Assembly: GCA_947175425.1 (NCBI GenBank)
Contig: CAMWMR010000009.1
Location: forward strand, 16,381 to 80,380
Reading direction: 5' to 3'
DNA: 64,000 nt
From: an uncultured Porphyromonadaceae bacterium
Lineage (GTDB): Bacteria; Bacteroidota; Bacteroidia; Bacteroidales; Muribaculaceae
The stretch's first letter is position 1, and every line of letters starts with the position of its first letter. The notes beneath the pieces were generated by a model that saw only the letters and a list, made by a program, of their open reading frames with translations, did no database searches and was not told where the DNA came from. Below, piece by piece: positions 44,730 to 54,744 of the stretch. Both the position numbers and the translations under genes were made by a program.

Positions 44730-45800
44730 ATGTGGTTAACAAGCTCATCTATAGGAAGGAAGTTCGTGATGGCAATCACGGGCGCATGCCTTGTCCTATT
44801 TGTAACTTTTCACGTGCTGATGAACTCGGTTGCTCTCCTGTGGCCCGCCGCCTATAACCAGGTGTGCGAGTTCCTTGGAGCCAACTGGTACGCCCTGGTA
44901 TGCTCGGCAGGCCTGGGACTTCTGTTCATCATCCATATTATTTACGCTTTGTGGCTGACGATTCAGAACCGTCGCGCCCGTGGTAACGACCGTTACGCCG
45001 TTAACGGAAGCGTTCCCGAAGTGAAATGGCAGTCCAAGAACATGCTTGTTCTCGGTATTGTCGTTCTTGCCTTCCTTGCCGTGCACCTTGTTCAGTTCTG
45101 GGCAAAAATGCAGCTGCAGGAGCTTATCAGCCACGACCTCAAGGTTCTTCCTCAGATTGACGGCGTTCCCGCCGCTCCCGCACTGGGAACACTGTTCATT
45201 CAGCTCGCGTTCCAGACATGGTGGACTCCCGTTGTATACATCATCGGTTTCATCGCCCTCTGGTTCCACATGAACCACGGTTTCTGGTCCATGTTCCACA
45301 CTGTAGGCTGGGACAACGGCATTTGGATTAAACGCATCAAAACCATCAGCCTTTGGTGGACAAGCGTTGTAATCGCTCTTTTCATCGCTCAGGCTATTGT
45401 GTTCACTGTAAACGCTCACAACAACTACTACCTCACAAACGAAGGTTTGCAGGAACAGTACGGCGAATACTGGAACGCCCAGGCCGAAAAAATGATGAAC
45501 GAGCTTAACAGCGACTTCATGAGCGTTCAGAGCACACAGAACGAAGAAGCCATTTCCGCTTTCTTCCTCGAAAAAGGCGAAGCTTACGCCGAACTCGGCC
45601 AGCTCATCCTTGACAGCGCTTCCAAGCAGGCTCCCGAATACGCATCTCCCGCACTTCAGGGTCTCGGACAGGCTGTTCAGTTCCTCAACCACAACGTGGG
45701 CATTGCTAAAAGCCGTGCCGCTCAAATGAACCACGCTGCAGCTCAGGCCGAAAACACTGCTGCCGACGCTGTTGCCAACGAAGAAAACACTAACGAATAA
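44730..45800 (+). CDS. sdhC: Succinate dehydrogenase/fumarate reductase cytochrome b subunit, extended
   Basis: The first 235 residues are a five-helix cytochrome b558-type anchor with heme His candidates in FVTFHVLMN, FIIHIIYALW, LAVHLVQFW and FHMNHGFWSMFH. It links the flavoprotein to menaquinone in the membrane. After the last helix (ALFIAQAIVF) there is a further soluble region of about 120 residues, helical, Glu/Ala-rich and ending AAQAENTAADAV, not expected for this family. The ATG at 44730 begins MWLTSSSIGRKF; the frame upstream to 44658 lies in the leader. sdhA follows 12 nt later. Confidence 0.9.
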   Translation: MWLTSSSIGRKFVMAITGACLVLFVTFHVLMNSVALLWPAAYNQVCEFLGANWYALVCSAGLGLLFIIHIIYALWLTIQNRRARGNDRYAVNGSVPEVKWQSKNMLVLGIVVLAFLAVHLVQFWAKMQLQELISHDLKVLPQIDGVPAAPALGTLFIQLAFQTWWTPVVYIIGFIALWFHMNHGFWSMFHTVGWDNGIWIKRIKTISLWWTSVVIALFIAQAIVFTVNAHNNYYLTNEGLQEQYGEYWNAQAEKMMNELNSDFMSVQSTQNEEAISAFFLEKGEAYAELGQLILDSASKQAPEYASPALQGLGQAVQFLNHNVGIAKSRAAQMNHAAAQAENTAADAVANEENTNE

Positions 45801-45812
45801 TAACTCAGAGAT

Positions 45813-47840
45813 ATGGCAAACAAAACCCAGCTTGAGGGCATGATTGACTCCACTCCCATCATGCAAGACTTCGCCGACATCGAAACCGGCAAGTTGCCTG
45901 AGTATACAATCGACTCCAAGATTCCCGAAGGTCCTATCGCTGAGAAATGGACCAACTACAAAGCTCACCAGCACCTTGTAAACCCCGCCAACAAACGCAA
46001 CCTCGACATTATTGTGGTAGGTACCGGCCTGGCAGGTGCTTCCGCCGCCTCAACACTCGGCGAAATGGGCTTCAACGTATATAACTTCTGCATTCAGGAC
46101 AGCCCCCGCCGCGCTCACTCTATCGCTGCACAGGGCGGTATCAATGCAGCAAAGAACTATCAGAACGACGGCGACTCCGTTTACCGTCTGTTCTACGACA
46201 CCGTTAAAGGCGGCGACTTCCGCTCCCGCGAAGCCAACGTTTACCGTCTTGCCGAAGTGTCCAACAACATCATCGACCAGTGCGTACAGCAGGGTGTTCC
46301 CTTCGCCCGCGAATACGGCGGTCTGCTTGCTAACCGCTCGTTCGGCGGCGCACAGGTAAGCCGTACTTTCTACGCCAAAGGTCAGACAGGCCAGCAGCTG
46401 CTCCTCGGAGCCTACAGCTCGCTCAACCGTCAGATTCAGAAAGGCACCGTACGCTCCTTCAACCGTCGCGAAATGCTCGATGTTGTAATCATCGACGGAC
46501 GCGCCCGCGGTATCATTGTACGCAACCTCGTTACAGGTGAAATTGAACGCTATGCAGCTCACGCTGTTGTTCTCGCCACAGGCGGTTACGGTCGTGCATT
46601 CTTCCTTTCCACCAACGCCATGGGCTGCAACGGATCTGCAGCAGTACAGGCTTTCAAGAAAGGCGCCTACCTTGCAAACCTCGCTTTCACACAGATTCAC
46701 CCCACATGTATCCCCGTACACGGCGAAGACCAGAGCAAGCTCACCCTTATGAGCGAATCGCTCCGTAACGACGGCCGCATCTGGGTACCTGCCAAGAAAG
46801 AAGATGCCGAAGCTATCCGCGCAGGCAAAAAGAAACCTACCGATATTCCCGACGAAGATCGCGACTTCTACCTCGAACGCCGCTATCCCGCATTCGGTAA
46901 CCTCTGTCCCCGCGACATCGCTTCCCGCGCCGCCAAAGAACGTTGCGACGCAGGTTATGGCGTAGGTACCGGCAACGCCGTATACCTCGACTTCAAATAC
47001 GCTATCGAGCGTCTTGGCGAAGATGTTGTACGCGACCGCTACGGAAACCTCTTCGACATGTATCAGATGATTTCCGATGACAACCCCTACGAAACTCCCA
47101 TGATGATTTTCCCCGCAAGCCACTACACCATGGGCGGTATCTGGGTTGACTACGAACTTCAGACATCAATCAAAGGTCTGTTCGCTATCGGCGAATGTAA
47201 CTTCTCCGACCACGGTGCAAACCGTCTTGGTGCTTCCGCTCTCATGCAGGGTCTGGCCGACGGTTACTTCGTGCTGCCCTACACAATGCAGAACTACCTC
47301 AGCGACCAGATTAAAGTTCCCCGCTTCAGCACAAGCGCTCCCGAATTCGATAAAGCCGAAGCCGACGTACGTTCGCGTATTCAGCGCCTCATGGACATCA
47401 AGGGTACCAAGAGCCCCGATGAAATCCACAAGCGCCTCGGCCACGTAATGTGGAACCTCGTGGGTATGGGACGCACACTTCAGAGCCTCGTTAAAGCTAC
47501 CGAGGAAATTGAAGAAGTTCGCAAGGAATTCTACACCGACCTCCGCGTTGTGGGTAATGCCGACGACCTCAACACCGAGCTTGAAAAAGCTCTGCGTCTG
47601 GAGGACTTCCTCGTTATTGCCAAAATGATGGCTATCGACGCCCTCAACCGCAACGAATCCTGCGGCGCTCACTTCCGCGAAGAATATCAGACTCCCGACG
47701 GCGAAGCCGCACGTCGCGACGACGAGTACATGTACGTAAGCTGCTGGAAGTACACCGGCGACAACGAGAAGCCCATCCTCATTAAAGAGCCTCTCAAATA
47801 CGAAGCCATTAAGGTACAGACCCGTAACTACAAATCGTAA
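45813..47840 (+). CDS. sdhA: Succinate dehydrogenase/fumarate reductase flavoprotein subunit
   Basis: The 675-residue flavoprotein has the FAD dinucleotide site [17 protein letters not shown] (about 67-83), the covalent-FAD His in [15 protein letters not shown], the substrate region [11 protein letters not shown] and the catalytic Arg region [11 protein letters not shown], and [18 protein letters not shown]. It converts fumarate to succinate or the reverse. An N-terminal extension of about 60 residues before the FAD site is longer than in E. coli enzymes but seen in Bacteroidota. It lies 12 nt after sdhC. Confidence 0.96.
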   Translation: MANKTQLEGMIDSTPIMQDFADIETGKLPEYTIDSKIPEGPIAEKWTNYKAHQHLVNPANKRNLDIIVVGTGLAGASAASTLGEMGFNVYNFCIQDSPRRAHSIAAQGGINAAKNYQNDGDSVYRLFYDTVKGGDFRSREANVYRLAEVSNNIIDQCVQQGVPFAREYGGLLANRSFGGAQVSRTFYAKGQTGQQLLLGAYSSLNRQIQKGTVRSFNRREMLDVVIIDGRARGIIVRNLVTGEIERYAAHAVVLATGGYGRAFFLSTNAMGCNGSAAVQAFKKGAYLANLAFTQIHPTCIPVHGEDQSKLTLMSESLRNDGRIWVPAKKEDAEAIRAGKKKPTDIPDEDRDFYLERRYPAFGNLCPRDIASRAAKERCDAGYGVGTGNAVYLDFKYAIERLGEDVVRDRYGNLFDMYQMISDDNPYETPMMIFPASHYTMGGIWVDYELQTSIKGLFAIGECNFSDHGANRLGASALMQGLADGYFVLPYTMQNYLSDQIKVPRFSTSAPEFDKAEADVRSRIQRLMDIKGTKSPDEIHKRLGHVMWNLVGMGRTLQSLVKATEEIEEVRKEFYTDLRVVGNADDLNTELEKALRLEDFLVIAKMMAIDALNRNESCGAHFREEYQTPDGEAARRDDEYMYVSCWKYTGDNEKPILIKEPLKYEAIKVQTRNYKS

Positions 47841-47851
47841 AAAACCACGCG

Positions 47852-47882
47852 GCGGCGGCCGCTACAACGTAATGGTCGCCGC
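47852..47882 (+). other. Intercistronic hairpin between sdhA and sdhB
   Basis: GCGGCGGCC (47852-47860) pairs with GGTCGCCGC (47874-47882), one G-U. No T-run follows, so it is more likely an mRNA stability or processing element in the 65-nt gap than a terminator. Confidence 0.45.
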
Positions 47883-47905
47883 TACCAAATAATCAATCTT
47901 CGAAA

Positions 47906-48661
47906 ATGGAAAATACTATCAGCGTAAAACTGAAAATTTGGCGTCAACGTGGTCCCAAAGAGAAAGGACAGTTCGTCAACTACTCGCTCGACAATGTCAG
48001 CACGGGCTCCAGCTTCCTCGAAATGCTGGATATGCTTAACCAGCAGCTCGTTGAAAAATGTGAAGAACCCGTTGTTTTCGACAACGACTGCCGCGAAGGT
48101 ATTTGCGGTATGTGCTCGCTCTACATCAACGGACATCCCCACGGCCCCGTTCAAGGCATAACAACCTGCCAGCTCCACATGCGTAAGTTCAACGATGGCG
48201 ACACAATCACAATCGAACCCTGGCGTTCGGCTGCGTTCCCCGTTATCCGCGACCTCATGGTGGATCGTAACGCTTTCGATAAAATCCAGCAGGCCGGCGG
48301 TTACGTATCGTTCAACTGCGGTGGCGCTCAGGATGCCAACAACCTGCCTATCAGCAAAGAAGTAGCCGACACCGCTATGGACTCGGCAACCTGCATCGGT
48401 TGCGGTGCTTGTGTGGCTGCCTGCAAAAACGGTTCTGCAATGCTCTTCGTTTCGGCAAAGGTAAGCCAGTTCGCTCTCCTGCCCCAGGGTCAGGTGGAAC
48501 GCAAACGTCGTGCCCGCGCTATGGTTCGCAAAATGGACGAACTCGGTTTCGGCAACTGTACCAACACCGGTGCCTGCGCCGCCGAATGTCCCAAGAACAT
48601 TCCTCTGAGCAACATCGCCCGCCTCAACCGCGAGTTCATTGTTGCAAAGTGCTCGGAATAA
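47906..48661 (+). CDS. sdhB: Succinate dehydrogenase/fumarate reductase iron-sulfur subunit
   Basis: The 251-residue subunit carries electrons between FAD and heme. The [2Fe-2S] ligands are in [16 protein letters not shown], the second cluster in [15 protein letters not shown], and the third in [15 protein letters not shown]. The linker and C-terminal helices are of normal length. It is the last gene of the sdhCAB operon and is followed by a strong terminator. Confidence 0.96.
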   Translation: MENTISVKLKIWRQRGPKEKGQFVNYSLDNVSTGSSFLEMLDMLNQQLVEKCEEPVVFDNDCREGICGMCSLYINGHPHGPVQGITTCQLHMRKFNDGDTITIEPWRSAAFPVIRDLMVDRNAFDKIQQAGGYVSFNCGGAQDANNLPISKEVADTAMDSATCIGCGACVAACKNGSAMLFVSAKVSQFALLPQGQVERKRRARAMVRKMDELGFGNCTNTGACAAECPKNIPLSNIARLNREFIVAKCSE

Positions 48662-48684
48662 TCAATACATTCCATAATACCTCG

Positions 48685-48717
48685 ACAGCGCCGCAAAAAA
48701 TGCGGCGCTGTTTTTTT
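48685..48717 (+). terminator. Terminator of sdhCAB
   Basis: ACAGCGCCGC (48685-48694) pairs perfectly with GCGGCGCTGT (48702-48711), 7-nt loop, then six more T. Confidence 0.93.
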
Positions 48718-48758
48718 ATTGGTTTCCAAAAAAATGCTACAGACGCATATGTTAATTT

Positions 48759-48791
48759 TTTGGGAAAATCCGCAAAAGTTACGTATATTTG
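48759..48791 (+). promoter_or_regulatory. Promoter of clpB
   Basis: TTTG (48759-48762), 21 nt, TATATTTG (48784-48791), a full consensus match. The start would be near 48798, leaving a leader of about 140 nt. Confidence 0.7.
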
Positions 48792-48797
48792 TCATCA

Positions 48798-48939
48798 CCA
48801 TGATTTAGAGCGCGGATAGCCCGCGACCCCGAATGCGCTTTGTGCGGTGAAGCCATGCGACCCGACTTCGGGGACTATTGACGCCGATATGGAAATGCTT
48901 GAACGTATTAGCCGACTTAACGCCGAACTGTAATTAACT
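48798..48939 (+). other. Structured clpB leader with possible short reading frame
   Basis: The leader holds two hairpins: CGCGG/CCGCG (48811-48825) and CCCCGAA/TTCGGGG (48827-48833 with 48867-48873, large loop). A frame from GTG 48847 or ATG 48889 ends TAA at 48931-48933, 6 nt before the clpB ATG, giving 28 or 14 residues (MEMLERISRLNAEL). A temperature-responsive leader or a translated leader peptide are both possible; nothing shows either directly. Confidence 0.4.
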
Positions 48940-51534
48940 ATGCAAGTGGATTTCAACAAGTTCACCGAGAACTCACGCAATGCCATAACAAAAGCGCACA
49001 AGCTGGCGCGAGAATGCTCGTTCAATTCGTTGGAACCGGCTATTCTTGTTGTGGCAATTATGCAGACCGACCGCGATATGGTTCCGTTTCTGCTTAATGA
49101 AATGAACATAGAGGCAACTCCGTTTTTCTCTGCATTGAGCGACACAATGCAGCAGCTTCCACGCACCGGTACAGCAACCGGAGCAATAGGTTTTTCGCCC
49201 GAAACTGAGCAGGTGCTGGAAGTTGCAGGACGCCTCGCACAGCGACTGCAAAGCAACGTGGTGGCGCTGGAACATCTGTTCTGGGCGCTTTACGAAATCC
49301 CGAGTCCGGTCAAGGAGGTGATGAAGCGGCACGGAATAACATCGTCCAAACTCGAAAACGCAATAACAATATTCCGTAACGGCAACCTCCACAGAGATAA
49401 CTCTTCCGCCCGGAACAATCAAAGCCATAACGGAAATTCCGGAACACTACGCAATTTCGCCACCGACCTTGTGCGAGAGGCTGCCGAAGGGCGTATAGAA
49501 CCTGTTATAGGTCGCGACCGAGAAGTGCGCCGAGTGCTGCAAATTCTTTCCCGCAAAACAAAAAACACGCCTGTTCTTGTAGGTGAACCGGGTACGGGAA
49601 AAACTGCCATTATCGAAGGACTCGCACACCGTCTGCATCAAGGCGACGTTCCCGAAGAACTGCGCGGATTACGACTTTTTTCGTTGGATTTCACGGCTCT
49701 CGTTGCCGGAGCATCAGCTCCGGGGCAATTCGAGGAAAGGCTAAAAAAGATTATAAACGAAGTCAAAGAAAATCCCGATATTGTTCTTTTCATAGATGAG
49801 ATTCATCTGCTCATGGGGAATGGAACCGATGCGGCAAATATCCTCAAACCCGAAATGGCCGGAGGTATTATTAAAGTAATCGGAGCCACTACTTTGGACG
49901 AATACACCAAGTTCATCGAAAAAGACAAGGCTTTTGAACGCCGATTCCAAAAAGTTCTTGTTGAAGAACCCGATACGGAAACCGCTATTGCCATTCTGCG
50001 AGGAATCAAAAGCCGTTTCGAGGCTCATCATCACATTAAAATTCTCGACGAAGCAATTGTTTCGGCAGTACAGCTTTCGCACCGATACATAACCGACCGC
50101 TTCCTGCCCGACAAGGCTATCGACCTTATTGACGAGGCGGCATCGTCAATGCGCCTCGACATTTCCTCAGCCCCTATTGAACTGGATATGCTTAAACGGG
50201 AATTACGCACAAAGGAAGTGGAACGTGAATCGTTGAGACAGGACAATGCTCCCGACGAACAGCTCGCCGCTCTCGACCGCCGGATTGCCGATTTACGCGA
50301 AAGAGAAAACAACATGAATGCCCGCTGGCGAAATGCCCGCGCACGCATGCAGCGTATTCACGAAACTCGCCGGGAACTGGAACACACCGAACTTAACAGG
50401 CAGACAGCCGAAGAACAGGGACGATATTCCGATGTTATAACACTTCAGCGCGAAGCCGAAATACTCAAGGCCGACATAGAGGCAATGTCGCTCGAGCTTG
50501 CAGGCGAGGACAGCATTCTCAAAACCGCGTTGGAACAATCCGACATCATGAAAGTTGTAACGGCATGGACAGGCATACCCATGACGAACCTCAACCGCGA
50601 GGAAAACGAAAAACTGCGTACTATTGAAAGCGCTCTCCACGGAAGCGTTGTCGGACAGGACGAAGCCGTTAAAGCCGTGGCCAATGTTATTCGTCGAAAC
50701 CGCATGGGATTGAGTGAAGCCTCAAAACCAATAGGCTCATTCCTTTTCCTCGGAACTGCAGGCGTGGGTAAAACCGAGCTATGCAAAGCTCTTGCGCAAT
50801 ATCTTTTCGACAGCAAGGATATGATGGTACGCATCGACATGAGCGAATACCAGCAGGAACATTCTGTGGCAAGATTATTCGGCGCTCCTCCCGGTTATGC
50901 AGGCTACGACCAAGGCGGACAGCTCACCGAAGCTGTTCGGCGCAAACCTTATTCCGTTGTGCTGTTCGATGAAATAGAAAAAGCTCATCCGAAAGTATTA
51001 CGGACACTGCTGCAAGTTCTCGACAAAGGACATATGACCGACGGACAAGGGCGTGTTGTCAACTTTAAAAACACCATAATAATAATGACCTCAAACATGG
51101 GGCAGGAACTTATTATGGAAGCTCTTGTCGGTAATGCTCACACCCAAAACGAAGTGGATCGCGTTTCCGAAAGCGTGCTGAGTTTACTTAAACGACAGGT
51201 TGCCCCCGAGTTCATTAACCTAATCGACGAAATCATTATGTTTAAGCCTCTTTCACAGGAGGATATTGAACAGATAACAGAAATGCAATTGCGCAAGCTG
51301 GTAGAAAAAATGCGCAAAAACAATATAGAGCTGTCCTTCGACCCGAATGTAATTGCAGCGGTGGCATGTGCGGGATACCGCCCGGAATATGGCGGACGCC
51401 CCGTAAAACGAGCAATTAACGAAATGATTGTAAACCAACTGAGCATGGCTCTTGTAAACGGAGAAATCGACCGTAATCGCCCAATTCGGGCCGTTACAGG
51501 AACCGACTCGGTAAAATTTATAAACATCAACTGA
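48940..51534 (+). CDS. clpB: ATP-dependent disaggregase ClpB
   Basis: The 864-residue AAA+ protein has the ClpB order: N-domain (1-145), NBD1 with Walker A GEPGTGKT (215-222) and IDEIHLL, the long coiled-coil M-domain (about 400-530) that separates ClpB from ClpA, and NBD2 with GTAGVGKT and the [10 protein letters not shown] region. With DnaK it rescues aggregated proteins. Both Walker A boxes have small changes from the usual GEPGVGKT and GPTGVGKT, but key Lys and Thr are kept. No IGF-type ClpP-binding loop is seen. Promoter and leader described separately. Confidence 0.93.
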   Translation: MQVDFNKFTENSRNAITKAHKLARECSFNSLEPAILVVAIMQTDRDMVPFLLNEMNIEATPFFSALSDTMQQLPRTGTATGAIGFSPETEQVLEVAGRLAQRLQSNVVALEHLFWALYEIPSPVKEVMKRHGITSSKLENAITIFRNGNLHRDNSSARNNQSHNGNSGTLRNFATDLVREAAEGRIEPVIGRDREVRRVLQILSRKTKNTPVLVGEPGTGKTAIIEGLAHRLHQGDVPEELRGLRLFSLDFTALVAGASAPGQFEERLKKIINEVKENPDIVLFIDEIHLLMGNGTDAANILKPEMAGGIIKVIGATTLDEYTKFIEKDKAFERRFQKVLVEEPDTETAIAILRGIKSRFEAHHHIKILDEAIVSAVQLSHRYITDRFLPDKAIDLIDEAASSMRLDISSAPIELDMLKRELRTKEVERESLRQDNAPDEQLAALDRRIADLRERENNMNARWRNARARMQRIHETRRELEHTELNRQTAEEQGRYSDVITLQREAEILKADIEAMSLELAGEDSILKTALEQSDIMKVVTAWTGIPMTNLNREENEKLRTIESALHGSVVGQDEAVKAVANVIRRNRMGLSEASKPIGSFLFLGTAGVGKTELCKALAQYLFDSKDMMVRIDMSEYQQEHSVARLFGAPPGYAGYDQGGQLTEAVRRKPYSVVLFDEIEKAHPKVLRTLLQVLDKGHMTDGQGRVVNFKNTIIIMTSNMGQELIMEALVGNAHTQNEVDRVSESVLSLLKRQVAPEFINLIDEIIMFKPLSQEDIEQITEMQLRKLVEKMRKNNIELSFDPNVIAAVACAGYRPEYGGRPVKRAINEMIVNQLSMALVNGEIDRNRPIRAVTGTDSVKFININ

Positions 51535-51543
51535 TAACATAAT

Positions 51544-52224
51544 ATGGCTATCAGCGGTTTCAATCCACGCACAGGTGAATGGGAAACGGGAATAATAGCC
51601 CCGCCGACCCTTTCACCCGGCACGCGCACACCGCCTCAGCCCAGACCCGTAGAAACACCAAAACGCATTGATGTTGTTGCCTCTATTGGTAATTTCATCG
51701 CCTTGGCCTACGACAAGTTGCGAAACATAACAACCCTCATTCTCACATGGGGTGCATGGATATTCGGAGCCTCAGGCCTGATTTCCTGGATGTGCGACGG
51801 CAATTGGATTGCCGGAATCATAATCGGCGTGCTTCTCGGTTACGCCTACGTACATATTGCAGCAGGACTCGCAGCCGTAGCAAGCTGGCTGCTGTTTATT
51901 CCTGTGGCGATACTGCGATACATTTTCTACAACTCTTTGACACTCATGGCAGCTCTTGCAATTGCAGGGTTCGGAATATATAAAACCGTAAAAGATTATA
52001 CCCCCGCCGAGCCGATTGTAACGGAGCTTATGACACCTTACAAATGTACAGCCAATGTTCTGTACGTCCTTGACGAACCCTCTCCAAACGCCCACATAAT
52101 GGGTTCTCTTTTCAATGGCGAAGAAGTCGATGTTATCGATTATTACCATTCTCCCGACTTTGCCCGTATTAATTATAAAGAACACACTGCTTATGTTTCT
52201 ACACAATATATCTCGCAATATTAA
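51544..52224 (+). CDS. Membrane protein with C-terminal SH3-like domain
   Basis: The 226-residue product has a Pro-rich N-terminus (APPTLSPGTRTPPQPRP), about three or four membrane spans (residues 62-145, LTWGAWIFGASGLISW, IAGIIIGVLLGYAYVHIAAGLAAVASWLLFIP) and a C-terminal domain of about 65 residues (ANVLYVLDEPSPNAHIMGSLFNGEEVDVIDY) that looks like a bacterial SH3_3 module, often a cell-wall ligand domain. It begins 9 nt after clpB, so is probably in its operon. Function unknown. Confidence 0.72.
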   Translation: MAISGFNPRTGEWETGIIAPPTLSPGTRTPPQPRPVETPKRIDVVASIGNFIALAYDKLRNITTLILTWGAWIFGASGLISWMCDGNWIAGIIIGVLLGYAYVHIAAGLAAVASWLLFIPVAILRYIFYNSLTLMAALAIAGFGIYKTVKDYTPAEPIVTELMTPYKCTANVLYVLDEPSPNAHIMGSLFNGEEVDVIDYYHSPDFARINYKEHTAYVSTQYISQY

Positions 52225-53305
52225 AATTACAGCCATTGCACTCGCTGCAATAGTACCTCTTCAGTCCCAAGCATGCACCTCGGCCATTGTTTCGGGCAAA
52301 ATAACTCTCGACGGACGTCCAATAATATGGAAACACCGCGACACCTCGGCCTCCGACAACTTCCTTCATCGTGTGGAACGCGAAGGGAAAATAGGATACG
52401 TAGGACTTTTCAACGGAGCCGATTCTCTGTGTCTCGATGAAGCATGGATGGGCATGAACGACGAAGGCTTTGCAATTATAAACACCGTTGCCTACAATCT
52501 CCCGGAAAACGACCCCGATTTCGCCGACCGCGAAGGCTACGTCATGGCTCTTGCGCTCGAAACATGCCGCACTGTCGATGACTTCAGGCAACTCCTCACG
52601 AATCTTCCCAAACCCATGGGAGTGCGCACAAACTTCGGAGTGTTGGATGCCGACGGAAACGCCGCTTATTTTGAAACCGACGATTACAACTTCGAGGTAT
52701 TCGACCTCGCCGACGAGCCTTCCGGTATAATGATTCGCACAAACTTTGCTTACTCCGGAACGCCCGACGACGGAATGGGATACATTCGGCATCAAAACGT
52801 GGAAGATTTACTTAAAAACCATATTAAAACGGCATCCCTGCTACCCGTCAATTTTACCGACGGACTCAGTAGAGCGTACTATAATTCTCTCACAGGATTC
52901 GACGCCGACGAATGCTCCGACTCATGGGTAGTCGACCAGGATTTCATTCCCCGCCACTCCTCTACCGCTTCAATTGCCATACAAGGAGTAAAAAAAGGCG
53001 AAGACGCCGATAACATGATTATGTGGGCAAATGTAGCATACCCGCCATGCACCTACACTGTCCCCGTAAAACTCCACTGCATACCTGCAGCCGTCGACGC
53101 AATTGCCCCCGACAACGCCCACTGCGAAATGGCGCTCGATGCTCGCGAACGCATGCTAAAGGTATTTCCCGTAACACGTGGCAGCGGCCCCCGTTACATT
53201 CACATGGACGAGGCGCGAAGCATTAACGAGGAAATGTACCTCAAATCCCTTGAATCCTACTCATCGGCTGCAGATTCCGCTTCTCGGGAATCCCAAGACC
53301 GATAA
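52193..53305 (+). CDS. Exported Ntn-type hydrolase (C45/acyltransferase-like)
   Basis: From ATG 52193 the product has 370 residues. A signal peptide (MFLHNISRNIKITAIALAAI) ends ...LQSQA, so cleavage would expose Cys at the start of CTSAIVSGKITLDGRPIIW, the layout of N-terminal-nucleophile amidases such as isopenicillin acyltransferase (C45) or choloylglycine-type enzymes. KHRD, GMNDEGFAIINTV and RTNFGVLDADGNAAYFET follow family patterns. It would cleave an amide bond in the periplasm; the substrate is unknown. The start overlaps the SH3 gene by 32 nt, and the end overlaps the convergent Wzy-like gene by 65 nt. Confidence 0.72.
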   Translation: MFLHNISRNIKITAIALAAIVPLQSQACTSAIVSGKITLDGRPIIWKHRDTSASDNFLHRVEREGKIGYVGLFNGADSLCLDEAWMGMNDEGFAIINTVAYNLPENDPDFADREGYVMALALETCRTVDDFRQLLTNLPKPMGVRTNFGVLDADGNAAYFETDDYNFEVFDLADEPSGIMIRTNFAYSGTPDDGMGYIRHQNVEDLLKNHIKTASLLPVNFTDGLSRAYYNSLTGFDADECSDSWVVDQDFIPRHSSTASIAIQGVKKGEDADNMIMWANVAYPPCTYTVPVKLHCIPAAVDAIAPDNAHCEMALDARERMLKVFPVTRGSGPRYIHMDEARSINEEMYLKSLESYSSAADSASRESQDR

Positions 53306-54743
53306 CATCACGATTGGATATAAGCACCGTCCCGTACACAAACGAACACATTATAAGTCCCTGGTAGCTGTACAGCGTGGCAAATCCGCCGAAGCCCAGC
53401 CAAACATTAAAAAACAGCATACACAGGAAATACGACGAATACTTGAATTTGCGTATAATCAGGTACAGCGCCAAAAAGAAAAGAACATGCACTATTAGCC
53501 CTATCCAGCCTACATGCAAAAATATCTGCACCGCGGCAATCTCTACGCCGGTAGCAAGCTCGTAGCTCTTGGACACATCGGAATAATACTCATTCTCAAT
53601 CATATATTGATTGATTTTTGAGTACTCCGGATGCAGAAATCCAAGACCGGTAAGTTCTTTATGGTTACGCTGAACAAGATCAACCTTTGGCAAGGTCTGT
53701 GCAAGACGTCCCGAACCGAATTCCGCAAGGTCTTCATCGTCAACCGCACTCCACAAATCGGCAAACTGGTCAAACGACGATCGTATGCGAAGGAGCGACT
53801 GGCCGGTATCGTCCGAGCGTTCAGGCAACAGGCAGTCTACTCCGTAAAGTATACCAACGCCGGCTACCGCCAGAACAACCACGGCTACTGTCTTGCGCCA
53901 CGAACCTTGAAAGAGTACAAAAGCAACTATCAGCGCCGATATAAACGTAAACGTCTGCGTACTCAAAACGCCAAGCAGTATCAATGCCCACTGCCACATT
54001 CTCAACCTATAATATCGTATAAGTGGGAATGCAACCAAAAAAACAATAAACATGCCCGGAGGATACTTACGCATTACAATACCGCTGAACGGACGCCAGT
54101 ACAAGCTATAGAACGTCGACTGAGCACCGTTAGCATAGGTACAAGGCACAAGCAGATTACCGCTGAATATAAGCGCGTCAAGCAAATAGAACGCACTCAT
54201 TATAAATACATAAGGCATCAACTTGCGCCACAGTACATGTATATCGAATTCCTTGCCCGAAAAAACAGCCACCGGAACTATCAGGAATACTATAACGGCA
54301 TACGTACGCAAGATTAACAGCTGAACCGACATCGATTCTATCGACAGCGTTGCCAAATAAACATATATACCAATATACAGCACTATGCCAATCAGAATCT
54401 TGCGCAGATAAGGCGGCTTACGTATAAAAAGCCATACAAGCAAACCGCTCACAAGCGCAAAGTCTCCGAGGTCTATAAATGTACCGGCTTTGCTTATCAT
54501 GCCAAAACCGCCCATAAGCAGTGTCGACATTATAAGAAATTCATAGCGATCATCGCGGAATGCCTTGAATAGCATAATCAAAACTCCGACAAGAGCCGGA
54601 TAAAAACACAAGCCTGTCGCCGCAAGGCACAGCATAAACAAAAGCGGTGTCTTCCAATAACCCGACGGGAAATCGAAATAAGGACGCTCGCGATATGGCA
54701 ATCGCTTTTCAACCGATAAATCTATTGAGGCGGTAGAATTCAT
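53241..54743 (-). CDS. O-antigen polymerase-like (Wzy-type) membrane protein
   Basis: The 500-residue protein has about 11-13 membrane spans and a large periplasmic loop (about 300-390, RSDDTGQSLLRIRSSFDQF) of the O-antigen ligase/polymerase type. It would polymerise repeat units in the periplasm. It is the last gene of the wza-wzc-wzx-wzy-type operon, starting 1 nt after the flippase-type gene stop, and is convergent with the Ntn hydrolase, overlapping it by 65 nt. Wzy proteins are poorly conserved, so the call rests on membrane pattern and neighbours. Confidence 0.7.
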   Translation of the reverse strand: MNSTASIDLSVEKRLPYRERPYFDFPSGYWKTPLLFMLCLAATGLCFYPALVGVLIMLFKAFRDDRYEFLIMSTLLMGGFGMISKAGTFIDLGDFALVSGLLVWLFIRKPPYLRKILIGIVLYIGIYVYLATLSIESMSVQLLILRTYAVIVFLIVPVAVFSGKEFDIHVLWRKLMPYVFIMSAFYLLDALIFSGNLLVPCTYANGAQSTFYSLYWRPFSGIVMRKYPPGMFIVFLVAFPLIRYYRLRMWQWALILLGVLSTQTFTFISALIVAFVLFQGSWRKTVAVVVLAVAGVGILYGVDCLLPERSDDTGQSLLRIRSSFDQFADLWSAVDDEDLAEFGSGRLAQTLPKVDLVQRNHKELTGLGFLHPEYSKINQYMIENEYYSDVSKSYELATGVEIAAVQIFLHVGWIGLIVHVLFFLALYLIIRKFKYSSYFLCMLFFNVWLGFGGFATLYSYQGLIMCSFVYGTVLISNRDVIGLGIPEKRNLQPMSRIQGI

Positions 54744-54744
54744 A

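Noticed and set aside
46050..47123. A 357-codon minus-strand frame opposite sdhA
   Set aside because: sdhA is intact on the plus strand; the antisense frame is an effect of its codon bias.
48804..48880. A second short frame in the clpB leader ending CALCGEAMRPDFGDY
   Set aside because: It has no start codon between the preceding in-frame stop and the Cys pair, apart from an internal ATG giving only 7 residues.
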